A stretch of DNA of 64,000 bases from Piscicola geometra (GCA_943735955.1 OX030961.1:3474920-3538919), one strand, 5' to 3'; shown: positions 12,901-26,330, counted from the stretch's first letter. Program-made: numbers and translations. Notes: generated by a model not told the origin, from the letters alone.

Positions 12901-15900
12901 TCTCTCCACCCTTGTAGGCATCATCATCATCATCATTTTCATCATTTTCTTCTTCTTCTTCCCCGTACAAATCACTTGGAGATATGGTGTATTCCACTCT
13001 GATTCCAGGATTTTCCATTTGGAACAATAACTGCATTAAAGATAAATTCTAAAAATATTTTAAATCTACATAAAATGTATATTTTGTAGATATATAAAAA
13101 AACTTTATATTTTATCATTTTTTAAAATAGGTTTTTAATTAACTTTGAATAAACATAATTTTTCTCACAACAATGTTGAAAGTCTGGTTCGCAGGGCCAG
13201 GGATTCGAATCAAGTCTTTATCTCCATCGCGACTGTACCTTATCACTGAAGGTCAAATTACCACTTTTTATTATTTTTTTAATATTATCATTTTGTTATC
13301 ATTAAAAAAAAAATTTCATTATTTAAGGGTATGTTATTCCAGTTAATTTTATTTATGCTTTTGAATTTTTTTAAAACTATTGAACACTTCACCAGAGCCT
13401 AAAGCGGGAAAATCTCCTCCCCAGCGTATGTAGAAGTCGCCATTGAGAGCAAAAGTGCCATCTCTGTTCTGTATTGCCAAGTAGTTATTGGTGCCTCGAA
13501 CCTCTTCAATTCGGATGTTCCGACTTCCTTTGAGAATCGAACCGATAACCTCGTAGCCTGGATGATTTATATCAAAAAATATTTATTTTGGTTCAGTTCT
13601 ATTGAAAATATATTTATTTTAAATTTTATTATAACACTTTTAAACTGCAACAAGCCTTCTCCAAATGTTTTGTTGAAGAATTTCGAAACAGTGCTGCACG
13701 ATGAACCCTCTCCATTGCACACTCCACACTTATCCTCCAATGCTCCTGAGTCAATCTTCCAGTCACACCCTACCGACTGTAATTTAATTTCAAAAATTTT
13801 ACTAAATTCAATCTAATCCATTCCATTAAAACTTACTTTACAAGCACCACGGATACAAATTCTTTTTTCTCCTTTTTCTGACCACTTTTCTCCACACTCA
13901 GTTCCGTCTTCAACCATATCTTTCAACATCACTGAAAAGTCTCCACCAGCTGGCTTGCAGTACAAACGACAAGGGTAATCTTTGAAGTGTTGTTATCATT
14001 TTAAAATAATTTTTTTGAATATATAATGAAAAATTATTACTTTCAATAATTATTTAATGTATTATGTCAATTTAATATAATAATTTTTTTCAAACATTAA
14101 AACAAACCAGTTGAAAACACAGGCTTCCAGGTAAACAAGGAGTTTCTGTAAGGTACTGCATTGAAGTTGGTGCATTGTAGTTGTCTGAAGGAGGGTTCGT
14201 GAGGGGGACATTTGGTCTCCTGATCGCAAATCCTTTCCCTCCTTCGCTTTCCCACGCAGTACTTGCGATTTTTAGATGGTCTTGTAAAAAATGTAAAAAA
14301 ATAATTTGTGCAGCCTTCAAGATTGGAATAAGTGAGATTAGCACGGATCAAAACTTTTATACAACAAATCAGTGTTTTAAAACATAAATAAAAAAGTAGA
14401 GTTTCAAAAAACACACTGCGGGTGGTCACAAAGTCTGTAGCTGGTGCTGATTCCTCCTCCGCAACTTCTGGAGCACTCAGACCAACCTGCCCATGCTCCC
14501 CACTGTCCATCCATCAGTTCCTCGTCCCCATTCATGCTCCTGCATCTACCTCCTTTGCACCACTAAAGAGAAGTGAAGCTCATACAAAATTATCTAAAAA
14601 AGTTAATTTGTGATTTTTGGCGTTTGAAATAAGTTTAATAATCGAATAAACTAATGAAAATTAGAATTTTTTAGATTAGTAAAATTTATAAACCAGCCTG
14701 GTTCTTTCCACACGACGTTCCTTCAATGGGAGGTTCAAGTGTCGTGACGCATGTGCCGTTCAGACTACACCACAATGCACTACAAATGTCCTTGTATGGG
14801 ATTAAAAAATATTATTTGAAAATATAAGATTTTAAACAGTTTGTTCAAAGTTTTCTTGTTAAATAAGTTTCAATTTTAAGGCACTTGTTTTTGCAAACTT
14901 TGAGTCTCACATCGAGGTCAAGGCAAGGTTCGGATCTGGGGCCAAACTGAATTCTGCATTGCTCTTCCACTCCATATGTCACTCCGGGAGGAACAGGAGC
15001 GTAGGATAATTCCTGCATCGTTGTTTTCCTGTTCTCTTCGTTCACCCTTGTGCATTCTCCCCATCCACGACTATAAAGTAAAAACAGTTTAATTTTCAAA
15101 CATTCCAATACAGCTTGTGAATATTTATAACCTAAAATATTTAAAATAAAGTTCACGATCTTTATTGCGTAGTTGGCTTTTTAGAGGCAATAGAAGGAAG
15201 TCCATGAATTATTGACTCTAATTTAAACGTCTCCAGGGCTGCTACAAGTGTCGACATCAATATTTGAACAAGCAAAAGAAAGTAGTGCCCTGTGTTAGTA
15301 CACGATGAAAGCATCCTTGCAATCGATTGGAACACATTCTTGCTTTAAGTCTTAAACGAAATGTCGTTATCTTTGCATTCACGTCATTTTAGTTATTGTA
15401 TTCAACTATTTCAAACTTAATTTATAGACTAAATTTAATTAAATTGAGAAATTAACATGCAATACATTTTATTATGGAATTAATGTATTCCACCAACTCT
15501 AAAAACGATGAAATAGCGTTTCTGGAGCAGTTGGACCACAGCGTCTGAGAGGTTCCTATGTTGAGCTGGGGATACATAACGAACGACAAACCGATCTCAT
15601 CAGCATCATCATCATCGTCATCATCATTATCATCATCATCGTCTTCATCATTATCATTATGGTTTTTGTGGTGATCACCATCAGGACTGCCTGCTATGAG
15701 GGGATTGTTTCTGTCCACACAACCATTCTCTTCGGTGTCGTGAGTCATTCCGAAACTGGAGGTGGTTATAGTAGTAGTTGTAGTGGGGGTGGTTGTAGTA
15801 GTAGTTGTAGTGGGGGTGGTTGTAGTAGTAGTTGTAGTGGAGGTGGTTGTAGTAGTAGTTGTAGTGGAGATGGTTGTAGTAGTAGTTTTAGTGGAGATGG

Positions 15901-18900
15901 TTGTAGTAGTAGTTGTAGTGGGGGTGGTTGTAGTAGTAGTTGTAGTGGAGGTGGTTGTAGTAGTTGTAGTTGTAGTTGAGGTGGTTGTAGTAGTAGTTGT
16001 AGTGGGGGAGGTTGTAGTAGTAGTTGTAGTGGGGGTGGTTGTAGTAGTAGTTGTAGTGGGGGTGGTTGTAGTAGTAGTTGTAGTTGAAGTGGAGGTGGTT
16101 GTAGTAGTAGTTGTAGTTGTAGTGGAGGTGGTTGTAGTATTAGTTGTAGTGGGGGTGGTTGTAGTAGTAGTTGTAGTGGGGGTGGTTGTAGTAGTAGGTG
16201 TAGTGGAGGTGGTTGTAGTAGTAGTTGTAGTGGGGCTGGTTGTGGTAGTAATTTTAGTGAAAGTGGTTGTAGTAGTAGTTGTAGTAGAGGTGGTTGTAGT
16301 AGTAGTTGTAGTGGGGGTGGTTGTAGTAGTGGTTTTGGTGGGGGTGGTTGTGGTAGTAGTTGTAGTGGGGCTGGTTGTAGTAGTAGTTGTAGTGGGGGTG
16401 GTTGTAGTAGTAGTTGTAGTGGTTGTTGTGGTAGTTGTAGTTGTAGTGGTCATTGAGGTGGTTATACTAGTATTTTTAGTGGAGGTGGTTTTAGTAGTAG
16501 TTTTAGGGGGGGTAATTGTAGTTATAGTGGTAGTGGAGGTGGTTGCAGTAGTAGTTGTAGTGGGGATGGTTGTAGTAGTAGTTGTAGTGGGGGTGGTTGT
16601 AGTAGTAGTTTTAGTGGAGGTGGTTGTAGTAGTAGTTGTAGTGGGGCTGGTTGTAGTAGTAGTTTTAGTGGAGATGGTTGTAGTTGTAGCTGTAGTGGAG
16701 GTGGTTGTAGAAGTAGTTGTAGTAGTCGTTGTGGTAGTTGTAGTTGTAGTGGTCGTTGAGGTGGTTGTAGTAGTAGTGGTCGTTGAGGTGGTTGTGAGGT
16801 TATTGTGGCCGTTTTTATAGTTGTAAAAGTATTGAGATTTTTTGTTTAGATTGGGGTGTTTGTTAAAATGTTTGCGTAGTTTTTATTATAGATGTTATAG
16901 TTGTGAGTTATTTTATTATTTATTTGTATTTATCGGTTTTTATAACATTACTCCTGTATATTATAAATATTTATCGAGATAGAATAAAGAAGGTTGTCCA
17001 CACAGACTTATGTCCTATCTCGTGAGCTATGGTGAAGGCAAGAGATAAACCGGTATCTTGGTTTATGTTGCAACTCCGTTTGGCCTGGTCATTAATGAAT
17101 AATGAATTGTTTCATTAATTTGAAGATATTTTTTTAGTATTTAAACAAGTTTAAGTTTGAATAATAATAGTTAAAATTAATTTAGAAAATATTTGGTTTA
17201 TTGTATTTAAAATGTTTTATTTATTTTACCTGGCATAACCCTGATAAGTGAGAAAGCCCAATAGTGCCACAAGGTTCTTCACTGTCCTTACAAATGTCCA
17301 ATCTTGGATTGCAGAGATGAAAGTCACTCAATTAATATGAGTATTTAAAACACAAATAGTTATCCATTTTTTGTCGATAATTTAAATGTTTAAAAATAAT
17401 TTTTTACTTTTCTATTTTGAAATGTTGTTTTCACTGATGCACTCATTTTTATTCATAACAGACATTTAAATCTACACAAAAATATCTCATTAGTGCGGAT
17501 ATTTCATACATTTCTAGACATTATTGTTGCCTTGACAGTGACTACAATAAAGAAAAAGAATCGACGCCATGCTTGTCAAAAAGGACTCCATCTCTGTCGG
17601 ACTGAGCGTCATTGTCAAGTTGGAACGTCAAGCAATTCCTTTTGACAGCAGTTTTACCCGAGTGATTTATGAAGGCTGCTAGAGCACTTGATCGTTAATC
17701 CTTTTCTCTTTCATTTTTATACTCAGCGGTATTTTTAATTGTTTTTTTTCATGCTTTTGGAAGTGTAAATTTTAGAAACAAGGGGTTCTTGGAAATAAAT
17801 TTGATTTAATTAAAGTGAAACATTTTTTTCACTCACCTTGTAATGAGAATAGCAAGATCATGATGATATTTAAGATATTTACGCTTATGGTTTAAATGTT
17901 TATTATAATTAATCTTTTCATTATTATTATGGCTATCATTGTAAAGTTGTTGTTTCCAAGCGCAGAAGCTATCCAACGAAGTGTCAGCTCTTCTGGTCAA
18001 ACGCAAGCCACTCTGAGGTTTTAAAGTTTTGAAAATATTTTTTACACTTTCGAGTTTAAAATTAAACTTTCACTCAAGTTTAACCTCGCTGCCATTCAGA
18101 ACGATGACGCCGACCACTTGAATGTTGACAGCGTTGCCCAGTGAAGCTTCGTGGAATATTCTGTTGACCTGCATGACATCAAGATGCTAGTCAAGCACCG
18201 CTAAAAATACTATTACTACTACTACTATTTCTACTAAATAAAAATGGTCCATCTTACACTTGAAATATGATCAATAGAAGTTTTTCAACTTTTACTTTTA
18301 AAATTGTTGACCACCACTTTACACAACACTGTACAAGCCACCACCCACCATGTTCATGACTGTCAAAACATACACTTGGAGGTCCATGTCCTTGTAGTGA
18401 TCACTCATTGACTTGTCGAGCACCACAAGAGTTTCCACGTTGCTCTCCACCTCTTCATCTTCATCTTTCTCATCTTTTTCTTCTTCTGCAGATCTTGGAA
18501 TTCTTTTACCATTATTATCCACTCTTTCATTCCATTTTCGCTCCATTTCGATACTTTTATTCACTTTTCCAACGCGTATCTGATGACTTTTGTGTATTGA
18601 ATTATTTTCTAATTCGATTATTCTAGTTTCTCGTTCATTAATATTGTTTGACTTGCTATTCAAAAAAGAAAAATCATCAGTTAAAATAGTTGTTTGGTTT
18701 TCTGGTGTTTTTTCAATTTTCCTTTCAGATACTTCAGCCCTTTCAAGCTGTCTTTTCAAAGTGCCATTGTCGTTTTCTAGTGATTGAATAGAGATTTTCT
18801 ATTTTAAAATCACATTAAATTTTTTTAAATAATTAAATAAATTCTAATTGTAAAAAAAATATTTTTGAAATAATTCTGCTAATTGAAGCGAGGTCACTAA

Positions 18901-20425
18901 TCATTTTGTGAATAATAATGACAGCAGAACTAAATTCTGAAAGGAGTACTTACATAGCACGCACGTGCCTACGAAATCTAAGGCGCAAGTTTAACTTGAT
19001 TAGGCAGACATTGAAGGTTTGTGTGTCAGATTGAAGAGACGCTGAATAACTCAAGATAAGCCCAGCTTAAAAGTAGGTGTGTGAAAGCGCTGTTGCTATG
19101 AAGAAAAGAAAAAATTAACACAGTCTCTTGATATAAAAACATGTAGTCATTAGAAGGCACACATTTAAAAAATCTTAATTGTTTTCTTAGAGGCAATAAG
19201 CCCACCTCTAACGCCGCAGTCTCCTGGTGCATCCAACACGTGCAAGTCGACTGCAGGAACTAATGGTGTTTGTTCGCTTGATTCGCCTTCTAAATGGAGG
19301 CCAGGCACGATGGATCGTCTGCCGATGACGTGTTTGTCCAAGTTGGAAGATTGCGGTAGGAAAGAAGGAAGAAGCGGTTGTAAGTTGGGATGTTTATGAA
19401 TTTTTTCCATTTTTTCTCGTTTTATTGTTGGATTTTCCAGATTAAATTGTGATGTTTCTCTATTTCTCATATATCGTCGACGATTTTTCATTGATTGATC
19501 TCTGACTTCTCGGTTTCCCAGTGGTTCGATCAGATAAGAATCTCCTCTTTTGTTGACCATATGAACGAATCCATACTGTCACGTGGAAATATTTTTAATA
19601 AAGTTATGTGTTGCTCTGTGTTGGTTAGAGGTTAGTATTTTTGAGGGTGTTGAGTCAAAAATGAATGCATGGCTAAGCATTCTTTCACTTGCAAAAGCAT
19701 TTTTATGGGTTTATGTTTCATTTTTACGTGGTCTAAAGACCGAGAATTCAATTACTGAATAGAGCAATAAAATTACCACTCCTTTGCAGTTTGTCAGAGC
19801 CACGCTGGACCTTCGGTGGCCTTTGACCCTGCCATGAAAGTAACAATGTTTCTTCTCTGTCTTTCTCGTTGTATCTGTCTTTGGATCTCCATCCATGTTT
19901 GCATCTATTTCTTGACCGTGGTGTTCCAAAAAGAATGATTTTGAAATCAATTGATTGTTCCTTTCCAGCTCGATGTTGATGCTGAGATGTGGCGCTTCGA
20001 TCCGGTACTCTTTTCCCCCTTCGATTTGGTATAACTTAGCGTTCTTGATAACTGTCCGTTTGAGAAGTTTGTTTTGTGTGTCTTTTGTGATTTTTTCTAA
20101 AAGGATTGGCTCGAAAGACACATCTTTTTGAGAAGCTTGAAACAGTTTTTTTTAAATAATTGTTAAAAAAATTAAGTAATAATAGCTTTATGAGAAATAT
20201 TTCAATGTTTATTTTTCAATAGATATTTTTCATCGCAACCGCATACTGAGAAACATAATTTATAGCATCAAATGTAATTTTATAAAAGCGGCTATTGAAA
20301 CTTGGAAGTTTAATAACGTTAAGCACAATGCAACACTCACCATTCACTAATCGAATACTTTTTGTGGTTTCTGAAAGTGGGAAGATGAATTGCAGCAGGG
20401 TGAAAAACAATAACACCCAAACCAT
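9701..20425 (-). CDS. Secreted ADAMTS metalloprotease with 7 TSRs and PLAC domain
   Basis: Secreted zinc endopeptidase of the ADAMTS family, expected to cleave extracellular-matrix substrates. The model has 27 coding exons, all phase-compatible, 5094 nt, 1697 aa: 20341-20425, 19777-20135, 19206-19575, 18349-18776, 18085-18168, 17837-18012, 17230-17302, 17008-17084, 15498-15755, 14899-15070, 14698-14790, 14417-14562, 14108-14280, 13837-13979, 13656-13776, 13378-13557, 13169-13245, 12847-13030, 12607-12733, 12250-12330, 11958-12102, 11388-11859, 11276-11316, 11037-11207, 10809-10955, 10128-10599, 9701-9939. Domains: signal peptide 1-19; M12B propeptide to ~270 ending in a cysteine-switch-like PGDCGV; furin-type RIPR at 363-366; catalytic domain ~383-637 with HEIGHNFGMTHD (546-557) and a FVMYP Met-turn; disintegrin-like module; TSR1; Cys-rich/spacer with a [11 protein letters not shown] motif; six more TSRs; PLAC at 1632-1663. 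The spacer and PLAC recall vertebrate ADAMTS16/18, while the catalytic core recalls ADAMTS6/10. Subfamily is therefore open. Exon 15 may instead end at 13638. Intron positions are inferred from motif continuity. Confidence 0.92.
15498..15755 (-). CDS. ADAMTS exon 9: third zinc ligand, acidic insert, Met-turn
   Basis: The exon opens with FGMTHD (third zinc histidine) and later carries FVMYP, the Met-turn, then the closing WSNCS and SSFL motifs of the catalytic domain. Between them lies a low-complexity run of about 28 residues, almost entirely Asp, Asn, Glu and His, from (GAT)n-like DNA. Most ADAMTS enzymes are shorter in this surface loop. The insert is probably a lineage-specific loop expansion. 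It could bind calcium, but nothing here shows that. Confidence 0.88.
15768..16800. repeat. 27-bp minisatellite in ADAMTS intron 8
   Basis: About 36 copies of a 27-bp unit fill most of the 1252-nt intron 15756-17007. Read on the gene strand the unit is nine triplets, mostly ACT, ACA and ACC plus one CCC or TCC, so it reads as Thr8-Pro or Thr8-Ser. Read on the other strand it gives Val8 with Gly or Glu. It stays open on both strands for several hundred codons purely because of its composition. Copies differ by scattered triplet substitutions and some triplet-sized length changes. Confidence 0.9.
17008..17084 (-). CDS. ADAMTS exon 8: first half of the zinc-binding motif
   Basis: This 77-nt exon encodes the stretch ending [10 protein letters not shown], supplying two zinc-binding histidines and the catalytic glutamate. 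It ends in phase 2 after the second histidine. Joining it to exon 9 (from 15755) makes the next codon AAT and restores HEIGHNFGMTHD, the full HExxHxxGxxHD signature. The donor is AA|GTCTGT, not a strong consensus, but reading on would hit a stop within 14 codons, so splicing here is required for an active enzyme. Confidence 0.9.
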
Positions 20426-23400
20426 TTCAGAATTCGAATTAACTATTAAATAATAACTTTTTTAACGATCATAAATTTGATTGAAAGCCAGCTTTCAAAA
20501 CACGAAGTTAAATATTTGAAGATCAAAAAGGATATTCTAAGACAGCTTATATGCAGAGACTCTAGTGACGATAGCTTGACGTAGCGGGTCTGAAACACAG
20601 ATGTTCTAAAGAACAGCCTAGCACGATTTATAGGGGCATATCGTCTGTTCAATCAATGTTCCTTCTCACTTATGTTCAAAACACCAGTACCAATCATGTT
20701 CTCATTTGTATGGATTGCACTACTCCACATGCAATCCCCTACGGTATTGTTTATACCTCTCAAACTCTTCCACATTCAGCTAATGATAGTCTTATGATTG
20801 ATGTTGTGTACACACTTTCACACATTGACTCATCGAAATGCACACTATAAGTAAACACACTAAAGCCTTCATCGAAAATGGCATCGATAAAGTATATTGA
20901 ATATATTAAAAATATATTTTTAAACTCGGAAAAAATCAAGACTTGGGATTTAAAAGCAGATTGGAGCAGTTAAATCACTGATAGGCAGATGGAGATTTAA
21001 GACCTGACTTCCTTATAAACAGCCCTTCGCTGACAAACGATAGCATAGCGCAATTAAATCTTGTTTAATCACCACATCAAATACTAGTCAGGCAAATAAT
21101 CGTCTGATAAACAATCTGACAGCCCGATATGTATCAACTTGAAGTTTTTGTGACTGCGAAACGACTTATTTATGACTTGAACAAGTATTTATTTTTGTAT
21201 CAAGCTCACTTAATTTGACGAAATCCAGCCTGGATGCCGGCACCTTGACACAGCGGCGCAAGGACTCAATGCACGGCCATTAGAGAGTTGATTCACATGT
21301 TGTTTTGAGGTATTGTTGCATATTGAAACCATTTGTGATGGTTTACGAAAACAGAAACGGGCTTCCAATAAATGTTTTCTCGTTCTCCCTCCCCATGGTC
21401 AACTGAAATGTTCCGGTCATCGATTTTGTCAAATATATGTGGAAATACAAAGATAGTTTTATTTTTCAGTGCATCCTTCAAAATTAAATCTTACCTATGT
21501 GTCTGCCTTGACCCACGAGCGTTTAAATCAAAATTGTTTATGCATTCAACTTTCATTCCACCAGCTTTTATAAGACTTCATGCTGACTGATTTATTAATT
21601 TCTTCATTTTTCCATTCTTGCATTGATTCATTTAGCTTCTTAATTATAAGTATTATTATAAAAATTCAACCTATTTCTAGTTAAAGATTTCCTAGTTGTA
21701 AATTATTATTTCCCATGTAAAACAATCTATAATTTTTAAAAATAATTTTAAGTTAAAATATACTCTATAAGTTTTACCAAGTTCTGAAATATTACAATTT
21801 TTACAATTTCTAAAATGCCTAGACATCCAGAAGCTGGCTTTTCTGGTGTAATACTGACGACATGATGGATGTCCTGCCATTGAGCATGGCAGTACAAAAA
21901 GAAGAAAAACAAGTTTGAAACAATTTTAAGATAAAACTGTCAATAACAAAAAGGCAATTATATTAAAAGCAACAATAAATCACTAATAATAATAAGTAGT
22001 GACATATTAAGCATAATTTCTGCATCAAATTTTTTTCACCATTTGTTTTTCCATTTTTTCTGTGTTTTGCGCATTCTTCACACTTTCCACATCTGCGCTA
22101 TGATGTATTCTCTCAATTCTGCCTCTTTCAACCTTCAATTTCTACACTTTCATCGCACTAAACCTGATCGGAGCTTATCTTTTTTTCATAAAAGCCATAC
22201 CTCCTCTCAGCACATTTTAATGTCTTTAAACACTTCAACTCTTCCTACCCTTCTCCTCGCACATACTCTACTCTACACTAATTCTCTTTCAGTCTCTTAT
22301 CGCCGCAATTATCAACTCCTTTAATACATAACACTGCCATAAATCAACTAGCCTCAAACGTGCACAAACACACTGACAAGTTCTCGCCAAAGTGAGCGCA
22401 TCTCAGGCGTGCGAATAAACATAAAGACGTGGCAGGGAGAAGAAAAAGAGACAGCGAGACTTTCGTACATAGGAAGAAGTATAAAAGAATATTTAGGCAC
22501 ACAGTAACATATAAACGAAGACAAGCAGACAAACAAACACATAAAAACAGACACATAGAGCAACTGACACGTCATGATAAATGTTCTTATCAATCATTGA
22601 AATAAGTGCAGACAAGTGCGAGAATGTGTGTTGACGTGATTAGCAATAAACGCCACATCTTATTTGTTTATGGACATTATCATCATTTTGCCTTTTTCTT
22701 ATTCTTTCATCACATAGATAATATAAAATATTGAATATTCAAATTTGTTATTCTATTTTTTTATACTTTTTTATTATAATAATCTTCATCATTTTATCAT
22801 ATCATTATTCTTATCATATCATCATTAATTTCATCTCTCATCACTGTAATGGCGACCTTAATGACTATTCACATGTTTTTCTGTATAAGTCTCTTTCCAG
22901 CTCGGATTTAATGCCTGGTGTTATGGAGTTATTACGCTTTTATGACGAAGCCACGACGCCTTCTTGTTCCAGTGGGGTTTTATGCCACTTTCATGATTGT
23001 ATAAACATTTTTTGATACAATAACGCCTTGTTTATCATCTCCATTATCACTTTAATGTTTGAATAAGATTCACAATGCTTTCGGGATCGTTTTCTTCTTT
23101 CTTTAATTGTTGGATCTTTTTTTGTTTTTTTAAAATAACGGAATGTTTTTATTGCATCATTAAACTTAAAGATTTTTTATAAGTTATAAAAGTAAATTGC
23201 TTTATTATCAGAAAAGAAGAAATGAGCTTCCAAACTCTAAAATTTGCATTAACATTTTGAATATTCAGTAGGTAGTTTTTTTATGAATAGTTTATATTAA
23301 GACCGAAAATGCACGTTTATTAAATAATATATTTCTTTTCGAACTAAACTTCCTCGTTAGCGCAAACAGCGATGTTTTGTGTCATCTTCTGAGCCAGCCA

Positions 23401-26064
23401 TCCATCCACAGCACTCACCCCTCTAAGCGTTGCAACACTTTGTTTTGACAAGCCGTCAGCGCGTATCCATTCCGCTCTTGACAACCTATCAACCCTTTCA
23501 ATCCTAAAATACACACTTTAAAATACTTTTAGTAAACCAAGAAATTCCGAAAATATCTTATTTAAAGATTTTATTTTTTAGAAAGAAATGCAAAATCGTT
23601 GGAGTTTGAATTTCTTGTCTCACTGCCCTGACGTTTGAATGATTGAGCAATACGCTAGTAAGCCATGTCTGTCAGGCATTGGCAGCGCAGATCACAGTTC
23701 TATCAAATCATGACGATATTTTAAAAAAGAGTGACAGAATGTTCAAAAGATTTCAAATTCTTAATCGAAAATATAATATTTTCCGTAAAATATTCGAAAT
23801 ATCAGAAACTAAATTGGGTTTTGAGATTTGAAATTCTGACGGCTTGAAACCTGTACTGAAGTTATCCAGTCATTTTATTTAAAAAAAGAAATAATTGTTT
23901 ATATATTTTGACTTTTTTCTATATGAGAAATCAATCATTAGATAAATTTTCCTTTTTTAAATTGTTAAAAATCTGTTTTGAATTTAATGGAATAAAGTTC
24001 TAGAAACATCAGAATCGGGGTGATGCATGATATGTCATAATCTAACAACAGCCTCAATATTACTTTAAAAATATATTAAACATTATTTTATTAATAAATA
24101 ATTATTATATGAAAAATCTTAAATTGTTGAAAAGTTTTAAGTTTTAATAAAAATTATTTCGTTGTAAAAGCAGTGAAGATGTATTAATTATTTATATCCC
24201 TCAATAAAACTGAAATGATAATTGATCTTTTTTATGAATATAATTTATTTTAAATAAATAAATGCAATTTTAATATAGAAAAAGAGCAAAAACTAAATAA
24301 GAAGACAGCGTCAAAATCTTTCGACAAGTAGGCTGCACAGCCGTCATTTGGAAGAGGCAAGCGATCAATCAAGAAGCCTGCTGTGTTGGAGAGGAGAAGG
24401 TGGAAGGGGTTGGTGTGATGTAGGTGGGGTGGAAAAGATGTAGTGGAATGGGTGTAGAAGGGTTGATGCGAACATGATATGTTTTTAAAGGATAATGGAG
24501 AAGTGGGTTTGGTGGAAAGAATAGAGAAGAAAAATGTGGTAAATAAGTTTTGGAAAAACTGTGGTAAAAAATGTATTTAAAAATTTGTTTATAGAAAAAT
24601 AATTATGTAAAAAAATTAAAAACTATGTCAGTTAAAACTGTAAGATTATGGTGCTAAAAAATATTTTTTTCGATAGAAAGTTAACAGTTTTGTTCTTTCG
24701 AAGTGCGTGTTTAAGAATTTGACGAAATTGTTATTTTTAGTTGTAGAGACGTCGTTTTACCCAAAACTCAGATGGTTCAGTATGATAGATAGTTGGACTC
24801 TGGTATATCCGAGTTAAGGGAACAAGTGGTTTATATTACAAGGTAATAAGTCCTTTCAATAATTTATGGCTTGCTGATATGAAACTCTAAAGTTCTTTGG
24901 AAGCTGCATTCTTGTATATACAAGGAAAAATTTAAAATATCACGTTAGCTTCAGTAATGTTTATTCATTTTAACGACGATATAAAACATGCCTTCAAACT
25001 TCCAAACATTTATAAATCATTCTCACTTTGTTTAGATTGCTTAATAGAGCTCAAAAATCATATTTTTTCAACACTAAAAAGGTTTCAAATATTCATTGAA
25101 TGCAATAAATCTCCTTCTAGGTCCATCTTTGAGCCTTCTACAGAATACTTAATCACAAATCCTCAATGTAAGTTTCTTCACGGCAAATAAAGACAGAGCG
25201 CAAAGAGCACTACAGAATAATACCTTGATATAAAAAACCCATATGAACAATCAAAATGCTGAATCGAAACACAACTTTTGACTCGAGTAAACAGTCTGTA
25301 AATCTTGCAGTGCCTCCTTGCCTTCGGGACTTTGAGTAATTGCTTTCTCAAACCAGAGCCATTTGCCACAGGACTCTCTCGGCAGCCACAACGTCGCATC
25401 TGCTGTTGCCACGTATTTCAATGTTGTAATATTTTATTCTGAGTTTTATTATTTACTTAACCTTTAAACACGCATACTGTCTTTTTCCTAATTTATTATG
25501 ATTGTGATAATTAATAGCGGTATTTATCACATTGAACCCTATCAACTACACATAACCACATTCAATCTAATGCAACTACATCACTACCACATATACTTCT
25601 ACAATCACACTTAACCACACTGAATCCCACAACCACACAAAACCATACTCAACCACACAAAATTTCACAACTACACATAACAACACAAAGCCACGTCGAA
25701 CCACACTCAACCACAGCGCGCTGACATAAAGACTAACGACGGGAAATTGTTTACTGCTCGATAAACCAGCGTGAAGGGCTTGACAAATTTATGGACTCAG
25801 GCGTATTGATGCCTTCATCGCCATTCTAAAGTCTTCTGCACAAACACTACCTTCTCTCTCCACTTCTCCCCAAACAATTTACTCTTTAGTTAATTTATTT
25901 ATCAATTTTTTATGAATTATTTCAACTTTTTAATCGTTACCTAGACCGTCTTTGATTATTCTAAACATTTATTTTTCTGTCTATTCATCAATTCGCTTGT
26001 CACATTTTCCCGCCCACCTTTCCGCCCTTCTGTGCATCCATCGTTAAAGCGATTCATCTATCTT

Positions 26065-26210
26065 CTCATCCATCCATTCATTCATTCATTCCTCCATCCA
26101 TCCATCTATCCATTCATTCATTCATTCATCCACCCATCTATCCATTCATTTATTCATCAATCAATCAATCAATCTATCCATTCATTCATCTATCCACCCA
26201 TTTAATGATT
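26065..26210. repeat. Imperfect CATT/CATC tetranucleotide repeat
   Basis: Runs of ATTC and ATCC on the plus strand are interrupted by short variants, with a short (ATCA)n stretch near 26155-26172. It is simple-sequence DNA with no coding signal. Confidence 0.8.
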
Positions 26211-26264
26211 CAGTTTTTCTTCTGGTACAGCACTTCTTCTATTTAGAATTCTCCAGCTACCAGG

Positions 26265-26330
26265 CGATGGCAGGAATCGAACTCACGACATTTGACCCGG
26301 AGTTCTAACCCGTACAAGATTTCCATTCAT
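26265..26330 (-). other. Possible tRNA-like fragment
   Basis: The minus strand has a B-box-like AGTTCGATTCC (26283-26273) and, about 30 bases upstream, GTACGGGTTAGAA, which is weakly like an A box. No cloverleaf closes and no A tail is evident. It may be a worn SINE head or chance. Confidence 0.35.

Noticed and set aside
13190..13220. B-box-like GGGATTCGAATC suggesting another tRNA element
   Set aside because: It lies in ADAMTS spacer exon 17, which is phase-compatible and matches the family. There is no A box.
15762..16820. Long plus-strand poly-Val open frame
   Set aside because: Antisense reading of the intronic 27-bp minisatellite. It has no flanking coding context.
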